DNA of 64,000 nucleotides from Closterium sp. NIES-65 (taxonomy: Eukaryota; Streptophyta; Zygnematophyceae; Desmidiales; Closteriaceae). A program made the translations under genes and the position numbers. Below the pieces are notes generated by a model. It ran no database searches. It was not told the origin of the DNA and saw only the letters and a program-made list of their open reading frames with translations. Each line of letters begins with the position of its first letter. Position 1 is the stretch's first letter. The DNA lies in NCBI GenBank assembly GCA_948144175.1, contig CANXME010002189.1, positions 1 through 64,000 on the forward strand, in the 5' to 3' direction. Shown here piece after piece: positions 1 to 10,100 of the stretch.

Positions 1-850
1 TTAGCGACCCTCGAGTCGCCCTCTCCCCTGCGGCCTCGCCGCTCACTCTGTCCGCGGCCCAGCCCTGCTCCTTACGCGGCCCCGCCGCCTGCTCCTTACG
101 CGGCCCCGCACCCCGGCCCTTACGCGGCCCCGCGTCGCCTCCTACGCGGCCCTTACGCGGCCCCGCGCCGGCCCCTTCCGCGGCCCTTACGCGGCCCTTA
201 CGCGGCCACGCGGCCCGGCTCCTTACGCGCCCCGCGCCGGCCCCTACGCGGCCCTTACCGGCCCTTACGCGGCCCGCCGCCAGCTACTACGCGGCTCCGC
301 GCCGGCTCCTACGGGCTCTTACGCGGCCCCGCGACGCCCCCCCCCCCCTTACGCGGCCCTGCGCGGCCACGCCGCCGGCTCCTACGCGGCCCCCGCGCCG
401 GCTCTCACGCGGCCCCGCAGCTGGCTCCTACTCGGCCCCCCAGCCCGGCCCCTTAAGCGGCCCCACCGCCGCCTCCTACTCGGCCCTGCCCCGGCTCCTA
501 TCACGGCCCCGCCCCGGCTCCTTCGCGGCCCTGCCCCGGCTCCTACGCGGCCCTACCGCCGGCCTGACCGGCCCCGCCCCGTCTCACTTCTACACGACCG
601 AGCCGCCGTCGCCGAGCAGCCCGGGACCCGAGCCGCCCTGCAGCGAGCCGCCCGGGAGCCGAGCCGCCCTGCACCCGAGCCGCCCTGCAGCCGCCGCCCG
701 GAGCCGAGCCGCCCTGCACCCGAGCCGCCCTGCCGTCGAGCCGCCCGGGAGCCGATCCGCTGACAACCCGAGCCGCCCGGTCGCCGTTCTGCTTTTCTGT
801 CGAGCTGCGCGACCTGCCCTGCCTGGTGAGCACAGTCCCACTGTCACTGC
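1..850 (+). repeat. GC-rich repetitive leader of copia element 1
   Basis: This stretch between the unseen PBS and gag is built from degenerate short repeats. The first 540 bases are variants of TTACGCGGCCCCGCGCCGGC. From about 600 to 790 they are variants of GAGCCGCCCTGCA. Open frames here give only Arg/Ala/Gly-rich low-complexity peptides and I do not call them genes. Element 2 has an equivalent leader at 13013-13945, so the feature belongs to the family and is not a local accident. Strong secondary structure or packaging roles are possible but not shown. Confidence 0.75.
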
Positions 851-892
851 GTGCTCTCCCCCTACTGCTTGCACTGCTTCACAGTCGTCGTC

Positions 893-3800
893 ATGGCTAC
901 CCCTAGTGTCCTAGCTTTTGACGCTGAGGGTCGCGCCATTGATTTTGAGGTCTGGCTAGACGACCTGCAGCTGTTCTTACAGTGCGACAGGGCTGATGAC
1001 CTTTCTCTCTTTGACCTCACCTCTGGCGCCTCTCCTGCTCCTGCTGCTGATGCTGATCCCGCTGTCCGCGCTAAGTGGGCCACCCGCGATGCTGCTGCAC
1101 GTCTTGCTGTGCGTCGCCACCTCCCTACCTCTGAGCGTGCGCACTTTAGTCAGTACAAGAGTGCCCAGACCTTGTACGACGCTGTAGTTGCGCGCTACTC
1201 CTCCCCTGCCACTGCTGCACTGAGCCGTCTCATGCTTCCCTACCTCTTTCCTGACCTCTCTCTGCCTTTCCCACTGTCGCTGACCTCATTACGCACCTCC
1301 GCACTAGTGACACTCGCTACCGCGCCGCCCTTCCTGCTGAGTTCTGCGCTAGGAACCCCCTCCCATGTACATCGCTCTCTACTACGTAGTCGCGCGCCTC
1401 CCTGACTCCCTTCGCGTCGTCAGGGACCACTTTCTCGCAGTCTGTCCCACCACTCTCACCGTCGACCTCCTCGAGAAGGCCCTCCTTGCAGCGGAGAAGA
1501 GCATAGTCGCTGTAGGTGCTCTCGTGGTGACCCTCGCACCCCCATCTTTGAGGGGTGCTCTCCTTCCCCCTTGCTGCCCTCTGTTGCCTCTGCTGCTGCT
1601 GCCGACCTGCTTGGTCTTGAGTCAGTCGGCGCGGCGTCTGCCCCTAGTGGGAGACGTCGCTCCAGCAAGGGCAAGGGAGGCAAGGGCGCGGGTGGAGCTG
1701 GGGGGGCGGTGGCGGTGGCGGCGGTGGCGGCGGAGGGAGTGGGGGTGGCGGCGGGACTAGTGGCGGGGGTGGTTGGTGTGGTGGTGCAGCAGCGGACGGA
1801 GACGGTGGTGGTGGTGCCAGCGGTGTGGTGGAGGGCACGGCGGAGGTGGAGGCGGCGGAGGTGGAGGCAGTGGAGGCGGCAGCGGCGGAGGCAGTAGTGG
1901 TGGAGGAGGTGGAGCTGGTCGGGGTGGTACCCAGCAGCAGTAGCGGCGGTGGTGGTGGCCAGCGCTCAGCACCGGGCAGCAGCAGCAGCGCTCACGGACA
2001 TCCCTTCGCCTCAGCAGCTTCGTGAGTGGTACGCTGGGCGTCAGAGGGGTGGGGGTACTGGTCCCTGCACCTACGTTCTTCGTTCCGCGACCGCGCGGGT
2101 GAGCAGTGTGGGGGTGCCCACGCCACCCAGCGCTGCTTTGGCCGCCTGACGGACGCTTGGCGTCAGCAGTTTCCCTGGGGCTAGTGAGATCCCTCGCTGG
2201 GATGAGCTTCTCAGGGCTGGTGTAGCGATCTTTGATCTTGATTTGATGCTATCCTTACTGCTATGTATGTTGTGGATTATAGTGAGGGAGAATGAGGGTT
2301 ACCGGGTGTTTCCAGCCCGACCCGGGCATTGGTACTTGCTGCGCTAGGTACTTGTGAGGCTGCTGCTCTAGGTGCCAGTGCGTCTGCGCTCTCAGGTACT
2401 GGTGAGACTGCGTTCTCAGGTACTGAGTCGTCCTCGTCCTCCCTCACTTTCACACTTGACTCCGGAGCTTCTCGCTCCTTCTTTCGAGACCGCACTACCC
2501 TTTCGCCGCTCGCCAGGCCGGTTGCGGTCTCCTTGCTGACCCCTCTGGGGGTCCTGTCCTGTCTCACTTCTCCACTGTCCTCCCGTGTCCGGCTGCCCCT
2601 TCGGGCACCCTGTCGGGTCTGTAACTTCCCTCGTTCTCTACGAACTTGGTGAGTGGAGCGGACCTGCAGGATGGGGGTGTTCACACAGTTCACTCCTGCG
2701 CGTCAGCGGGTGACCCACTGCACGGAGGCTCGCACAGGCCGACACCTGGCCACGTTCTCGCGTCGGCCGGGGTCGAGTCTCTACAACCCTGACCGTTGAG
2801 TCTCCTCCTGTCCCTGCGTACTGGTCAGGTGGCTGCGTCGGGTCAGGTACTTGCTGCTTGCGTCCCGGTCAGGTCCTGAGTCTGCCCCCTGTTCTTGTCG
2901 CCTCCTGTCTCACGAGACTCTCCTGTGGCACCACCGTCTTGGCCACCCCTCCTTGCCCCGTCTTCGGAGCATGGCTTCCGTGTCCTTGTCTCTGGTCTTC
3001 CCCAGTCTCTCCCTCCTCTCCCCTCCGGGCCAAGACCTTCCTGTGTCCCCTGTGTCGAGGGTCGCCTCCGGGCTACTCCTCACTCCTCCCAACTTCCCCC
3101 CGACAGAGGCTCCCCTGCAGACGCTTCACATGGATGTGTGGGGCCCAGCCCCCGTCCGTGTGCAGGGTTACGAGCGATACTTCCTGTTGGTGGTTGACGA
3201 CTACTCGCGTTACAACCACAGTCCTCACCCTTGCGCAGCAAGGGTGCGGTCACTGAGGTGCTGATCGACTGGATCCGCGAGGCTCGTCTCCAGCTCAGGA
3301 AGAGCTTCGGCTCGGACTTTCCTGTTCTGCGTCTGCACTCTGACAGAGGCGGAGAGTTCTCTTCTCGCCTTCTGCGAGACTACTGTCGTGCACGGGGGAT
3401 CCGCCAGACCTTCACGGCTTCCGGACTCACCACAGCAAAATGGGATTGCTGAGCGCCGCATTGGCATGGTCATGGATGTCGCTCGTACGTCCATGATGCA
3501 TGCGGCTGCCCCCCACATTTTCTGTGGCCGTTTGCGGTGAGGTACGCGGCACATCAGCTCAACCTTCACCCCCGGGTCTCTCGGCCTGCGATGTCCCCAG
3601 TCTTGCTGTGGACAGGGAAGGTTGGCGATGCGTCTGTGTTCCGTGGTCTGGGGATCTCGGGCGTTTGTCCGCGACTTGTCTGCGGACAAGCTGTCCCCTC
3701 GTGCTGCTCCCTGTGTCTTTCTTGGCTTCCCACTGACGCCCCAGGGTGGCAGTTTTACCACCCCTCCTCTCGTCGTGTTCTGTCCTCCCAGGACGTCACG

Positions 3801-6800
3801 TTCGACGAGTCAGTCCCCTTCTACCGTCTCTTCCCCTACCGCACTCCTTCCCTCCCCCCTCCCCCGGACTTCCTTGTGCCGGTTCCCCCCCCGGTAGACC
3901 CCCTCCCCCCTCAGGTTCCTGCCCCCTCAGGTGTGTCCCAGGTAGACGCCGTTGACCCCGGTCGAGGTTACTGGTGACTCTGGTCCTGCTGCGGGTGCTG
4001 AGCCTGGGGGTGCTGACTCTGGGGGTACTGTGCGCGGGGGTGCTGTGCCTGAGGGTGCTACTGCTGGGGGGTGCTGGGCCTGAGGGTGCTACTGCGGTGG
4101 GGTGCGGAGCCTGGGGGTGCTGAGCCGGGGGGTGCTGTGCCTGGAGGTGCTGGGTCTGGGGGTGCTGGGTCGGGAGCTGCTGAGCCTGGGGGGTGCTGAG
4201 CTGGGAGCTGCTGAGCCTGGGGGTGCTGCGTCTGGAGCTGCTGAGCCTGGGGTTTCTCCTGCTGCTAGCGTCTCGCCGGGAGCCCCTCTCTCCACAGGAG
4301 CTGCGTGAGTGGTTCGCTCGCCGCTGGAGGCGTGCTGCTGAGTCTGGAGGTGCTGCTGGAGCTGGAGCTGGAGCTCCTTCGACCGTCGAGGGTGCGGGTG
4401 CTGCCGGTCCCGGAGCTGCTGGACCTGCGGGTCCTCCTGGAGCTGGAGCTGCTGAGGGCGTTCGTGCTGAGCCTGCTGCTGTTGGTCCTGCCGCTGGAGG
4501 TGTGGGTGGCGCTGGTGCTGTCCCTGAGGGTGCTGGTGCTGTCCCTGCTGAGACTGGAGCTGCCGCGCGGCCTCGGCCGTACTTCGTTCCGCTCCTTCAG
4601 CAGGTTCTTGGTCTTTCTCCTCCAGTAGAGGGTCCACCGCCTGTCCAGTCGCAGTCCCTACTGGAGACTTCCTCTCCACTGCCTGCTCCCTCTCCTTACA
4701 CTGGTCCTACTGGAGGTCTTGCTGAGCGTCGTGAGCCTGCGTCTCGCCCCGCGTCGCCTGTTCGTGCTGCTCGCGCTAGTGGTCACGGTTCGCGTCAGCG
4801 TCCTCCTCCTGTCCCTGGCACGCACCGGATGTCTCTGTGTCCGTCCACTGCTCCTCTGCGTGCCCCTTTGCCTTCTCCTCCTGAGTCCTCTCTTCCTGCG
4901 CTTGCCGACCCTGAGTCGGACTCTCTTCGCGCTGCGAGTCCTACTGTCACGCGTCTGCTTGCTACTGTCGTCACTGACCCCTCTTTTGAGTCCACTGCTG
5001 CGTCTGCTCTAGTCGCTGAGCTCGTCGACTTTGCTGCTCGATGTCGTCTCGACTACGCTGCTAGTCTTGTTGCTGAGTCTGCGTCTGTCTGTCCTCCGTC
5101 CGTCGGGGGTGAGTGTGCTCTTGGCACGGACGTCCTAGAGGACAGGCAGGAGGAGTTACAGTGTCTAGCGGCTGCTTCACCTCATCTCGCGTCTGTACTG
5201 CTTGCCCCTGAGGGAGACCCGGATGCACTAGACATCCCGACTCCGCGTTCTTACGCGGAGGCCGTAGAGGGTCCCTACTCCTCTCAGTGGCAGGCAGCTA
5301 TGGATGCAGAGATGGCTTCCTGGAAGTCCACAGGCACCTACGTTGACGCGGTTCCCCCTCCTGGGGCGAACATCGTCAGTGGCATGTGGATCTTCAGGGT
5401 GAAGCGGCCGCCGGGCTCTCCACCTGTCTTCAAGGCACGGTACGTTGCTCGTGGCTTCAGTCAGCGGCAGGGAGTTGACTACTTTCAGACCTTCTTTCCC
5501 ACCCCGAAGATGACTACTCTTCGGGTGCTGCTGCACATAGCCGCTCAGCGCGACTACGAGCTTCACTCTCTCGACTTCAGCACTGCGTTCTTGCAGGGTA
5601 GCCTGCACGAGGAGATCTGGCTTCGCCGTCCACCTGGCTTCACTGGGACTTTCCCTCCTGGCACCCAGTGGAGCCTCAGACGGCCAGTCTACGGTCTCCG
5701 CCAGGCACCGCGTGAGTGGCACGACACACTGAGGACTACGCTTGCGGCTCTTGGGTTTGCTCCTTCTACTGATGACCCGTCGCTGTTTCTTCGCACCGAC
5801 ACTTCCCTGCCGCCGTTCTACATCCTCGTGTACGTCGACGACTTGGTCTTTGCCACAGCGGACACTGCTGGACTCGCCTACGTGAAGTCCGAGCTGCTGA
5901 AGAGACACACGTGCACAGACCTGGGTGAACTGCGCAGCTACCTTGGCTTGCAGATCACTCGGGACAGAGCACGCCGCACCATTACCTTGACTCAGTCACA
6001 CATGGTGCAGCAGGTCCTTCAGCGCTTCGGCTTCACGTACTCCTCGCCTCAGGCCACTCCTCTGCCTACTCGCCACTCACTCTCAGCTCTGCCTTCGGAT
6101 GAGTCCGTAGAGTCGAGTGGTCCGTATGCAGAGCTTGTTGGCTGCCTCATGTACCTGATGACCTGCACACGACCTGACCTTGCATACCCTCTGAGCATTC
6201 TTGCACGCTATGTTGCTCCTGGGAGACACAGACCGGAGCACATGGCTGCAGCGAAGAGGGTATTGCGCTACCTGTGCAGTACGTCAGGCATGGGGCTAGT
6301 GCTTGGAGGGCGGAGTCCAGTGGTCCTTACTGGCCACGCGGACGCTTCTTGGGCTGACGACCAGGCTACGCAGCGGTCGTCACAGGGTTACACCTTCAGC
6401 CTTGGTTCCGGCTCTGTCTCGTGGCGGTCTACTCGCTCGTCTTCGGTTCTCGGCTCCAGTTGTGAGGCTGAGATCTACGCCGGAGCCATGGCTGCACAGG
6501 AGCTTCGCTGGCTCACCTACCTGCTGACTGACCTTGGAGAGCCGCCTCGTTCTCCTCCAGTGCTGTACGTAGACAACAAGGCTATGCTGGCCTTGTGTCG
6601 AGAGCAGCGCTTGGAGCACAGAACGAAGCACATTGCTCTCCGCTACTTCCTTGCTCGTGAGTTGCAGCAGCGTGGTCAGTTGCGACTTGCGTACGTGGCC
6701 TCTGAGGCCAACACTGCTGATGTGTTCACCAAGGCACTTGCGCCTTGTGACCATCAGCGCTTCTGCACCCAGCTGGGTCTTGTGCCTGTCTTGCCTCACT

Positions 6801-6814
6801 TGCTCTCCTCTTGA
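893..6814 (+). pseudogene. Copia Gag-Pol polyprotein, frameshifted in the 5' half, open RT-RNase H in the 3' half
   Basis: The Gag start is the ATG at 893 (MATPSVLAF...), the same start as in element 2. By comparison with element 2, single-base indels break the frame near 1260 and 1535 and at several points to about 4190. Recognisable pieces are the aspartic protease motif LDSGAS (Asp codon at 2458-2460), the GAG-pre-integrase HHCC zinc region (about 2900-3100) and the integrase core with MDVWGP (about 3130) and HSDRGGEF (about 3340). From about 4260 to the stop at 6812-6814 one frame is open and covers a low-complexity linker, reverse transcriptase with YVDD at 5831-5842, and RNase H with HADASW, SSCEAEIYAG and EHRTKHI. 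The whole polyprotein cannot be made as it stands. The uneven spread of indels is odd. Confidence 0.93.
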
Positions 6815-7022
6815 CTTTACTTGTACTGTGACATATATATATACCTGCTCTTGCTTGTCTAGTTTTATATATGTATGTCTGTACTCTTGCTTGTGAACTG
6901 GCCTTTGGCCTTGCTCTTGTGCTCGGACTGTGTGGTGACTTTGTGATCCACCCTGAGCTTTGCTTTGTCTTGCTTGACTGGTCTTGTGACCCCTTGTTCT
7001 CCCCCACTTTGCCTATGGGGTG

Positions 7023-7160
7023 TGTCAGAACATATCTATAGCTTATACTGCTGTGTAGGCTGTAGTGGGGTATCCCATAGGGGGTACAACCCAGTTAGGG
7101 TTTCACATTTGTACTGCTTTCATTCATAGTTCACCTCATTCCTGCTTACTCATTTTCACA
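7023..7160 (+). repeat. 3' LTR of copia element 1 (138 bp)
   Basis: The LTR begins TGTCAGAACAT and ends TTTTCACA, so it has the canonical TG...CA ends. It matches, in inverted orientation and with scattered changes, the 132-bp LTR of element 2 at 13957-14088; the shared core includes TATCCCATAGGGGGTACAAC. A short G-run (GGGGTG) directly upstream at 7017-7022 may be the end of a polypurine tract, though it is short. LTRs this small are within the range for copia elements. Confidence 0.9.
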
Positions 7161-10100
7161 AAGACATCAGCAGTGTTGGCCTCAGAGGCCACGTACGCAA
7201 GTCGCAACTGTCCACGCTGCTGCAGCTCACGAGCAAGAAAGTAGCGGAGAGCAATGTGCTTTGTCCTGTGCTCCAGTCGCTGCTCTCGACACAAGGCCAG
7301 CATGGCCTTGTTGTCTACGTACAGGACTGGAGGAGAACGAGGCGGCTCTCCAAGGTCGGTCAGCAGGTAGGTGAGCCAGCAAGCTCCTGAGCAGCCATAG
7401 CCCCCGGCGTAGATCTCAGCCTCACAACTGGAGCCGAGAACAGAAGACGAGCGAGTAGCCCACCACGAGACAGAGCCGGAACCAAGGCCGAAGGTGTAAC
7501 CCTGTGACGACCGCTGCGTAGCCTGGTCGTCAGCCCAAGAAGCGTCCGCGTGCCCAGTGAGGACCACTGGACTGCGCCCTCCAAGCACTAGCCCCATGCC
7601 CGACGTACTGCACAAGTAGCGCAACACCCTCTTCGCTGCAGCCATGTGCTCTGGTCGGTGTCTCCCAGGAGCAAAATAGCGTGCCAAGATGCTAAGAGGG
7701 TATGCAAGGTCAGGTCGTGTGCAGGTCATCAGGTACATGAGGCAGCCAACAAGCTCTGCATACGGGCCACTCGACTCTACGGACTCATCCGAAGGCAGAG
7801 CTGAGAGCGAGTGGCGAGTAGACAGAGGAGTGGCCTGAGGCGAGGAGTACGTGAAGCCGAAGCGCTGAAGGACCTGCTGCACCATGTGTGACTGAGTCAG
7901 GGTAATGGTGCGGCGTGCTCTGTCCCGGGTGATCTGCAGGTCAAGGTAGCTGCGCAGTTCACCCAGGTCAGTGCACGTGTGTCTCTTCTGCAGCTCGGAC
8001 TTCACGTAAGCGAGTCCAGCAGTGTCCGCTGTGGCAAAGACCAAGTCGTCGACGTACACGAGGATGTAGAACGGCGGCAGAGAGGTGTCGGTGCGCAGAA
8101 ACAACGACGGGTCGGCAGTAGAAGGAGCAAACCCAAGTGCCGCAAGCGTAGTCCTCAGTGTGTCGTGCCACTCACGTGGCGCCTGGCGGAGACCGTAGAC
8201 TGGACGCCGGAGACTCCACTGGGTACCAGGAGGGAAAGACCCAGTGAAGCCAGGTGGGCGACGCAGCCAGATCTCCTCGTGCAGGCTGCCTTGCAAGAAA
8301 GCTGTGCTGAAGTCGAGAGAGTGCAGCTCGTAGTCACGGTGAGCAGCAACGTGCAGCAGTACCTGAAGAGTGGTCATCTTCGGGGTGGGGGAGAAGGTCT
8401 GAAAGTAGTCAACCCCCTGCCGCTGACTGAAGCCACGAGCCACGTAACGCGCCTTGAAGACAGGCGGAGAACCCGGCGGCCGCTTCACCCTGAAAATCCA
8501 CATGCCACTGACGATGTTCGCCCCAGGAGGGGGAACAGCGTCGACGTAGGTGCTTGTGGACTTCCAGGAAGCCATCTCTGCATCCATAGCTGCCTGCCAC
8601 TGAGAGGAGTAGGGACCCTCTATCGCCTCCGCGTAAGAGCGCGGAGTCGGGATGTCTAGTGCATCCGGGTCTCCCTCAGGGCTAGCAGTACAGACGCGAG
8701 ATGAGGTGAAGCGGCGGCCAGACACTGGAACTCCTCCTGCCTGTCCTCAAGGACGTCCGTGCCAAGGGCACACTCACCCCCGACGGACGGAGGACAGGCA
8801 GACTCAGACTCAGCGACAAGACTAGCAGTGTAGTCTAGACGACAGCGCGCACCAAAGTCGACGAGCTCAGTGACAAGGGCAGACGCAGCAGAAGACTCGA
8901 AAGAAGGGTCAGTGACAGCAGTAGCAAGAAGACGCGTGACAGTAGGACTGGCAGCACGAAGAGAGTCCGACTCCGGGTCGGCAAGAGCAGGAAGAGAGGA
9001 AGCAGGAGGAGAAGGCAAAGGGGCACGCAGAGGAGCAGTAGACAGACGCAGAGACATCCGGTGCGTGCCAGGGACAGGAGGAGGACGCTGACGCGAACCA
9101 CGACCACTAGTGCGCGCAGTACGAACAGGCGACGCAGGACGAGACGCAGGCTCACGACGCTCAGTAAGACCTCCAGTCGGACCAGCGTAGGGAGAAGGAG
9201 CAGGCAAAGGTGAGGCAGGCTGTAGCTGTGACTGTGACGAGACAGGATGTGGACCCTCTAAGGGAGGAGGAGGAGGACCAGGAGAAGGTGTAAGACCAAG
9301 AACCTGCTGCAGGAGCGGAACGAAGTACGGCCGGGGCCGCGCGGCGACGCCAGAAACAGCAGGGACAACACCAGTACCCCCAGCAGGAGTACCCGCTCCA
9401 GCAGCACCTCCAGTAGCTCCAGAACCTCCAGCAGCACCACCAGGAGCACCACCAGTCGGACCTCCAGCGGCAGTCTCAGCGTCAACACCCTCAGCAGCAC
9501 CAGCTCCAGGAGAACCCTCGGACCCAGCAGCTCCAGCACCCACAGTACGAGCACCGCCGGGACGCTCGGCAGCAGTACCCTCTGCAGCCGAAGAACCTCC
9601 AGCACCAGCAGCACGCCTCCAGCGCCTGGCAAACCACTCACGAAGCTCCTGAGGGGAGAGTGGCTCTCGGCGAGACGAAGCACCTCCAGGCGTAGTACCC
9701 CCAGTCGCAGCACCCCCAGGCTCAGCACCCCCAGGCTCAGTACCCCCAGGCCCAGCACCCCCAGGCTCAGCACCTCCAGGCTCAGCACCCTCAGGCTCAG
9801 CACCCCCAGGCTCAGCACCCCCAGGCTCAGCACCTCCAGACTCCGCACCCCCAGGCTCAGCACCCGCAGGCGTAGCACCTCCAGTCTCAGCACCCCCAGG
9901 CTCAGCTCCCGCAGCAGCACGAGAGTCACCAGTGACCTCGACAGGCTCGACCGCGTCTACCTGGGACACACCTGAAGGGGCAGGACCCTGAGGGGGGAGG
10001 GGGTCTACCGGGGGGGGACCTGGTACCAAGAAGAGCGGGGGCGGGGGGAGGGACGGAGTGCGGTAGGGGAAGAGGCGGTAGTAGGGTACCGACTCGTCGA

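Larger units (their letters stand above)
1..7160 (+). mobile_element. Ty1/copia LTR retrotransposon, element 1 (5' LTR outside window)
   Basis: This element runs from a GC-rich leader through a copia-type Gag-Pol remnant (protease, then integrase, then reverse transcriptase, then RNase H, the order that defines Ty1/copia) to a 3' LTR at 7023-7160. The 5' LTR and primer-binding site lie left of the window. The 3' UTR (6815-7022) is AT-richer and has no gene. Immediately right of its LTR, at 7161, the coding sequence of element 2 begins in the opposite orientation and in mid-domain. The simplest reading is that element 1 inserted into element 2. The target duplication would then include AAGAC (7161-7165), which should recur left of the unseen 5' LTR. 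Confidence 0.95.

Noticed and set aside
4089..4679. Gln/His-rich minus-strand frame opposite copia pol
   Set aside because: Shadow of the low-complexity integrase-RT linker of element 1 read on the other strand.
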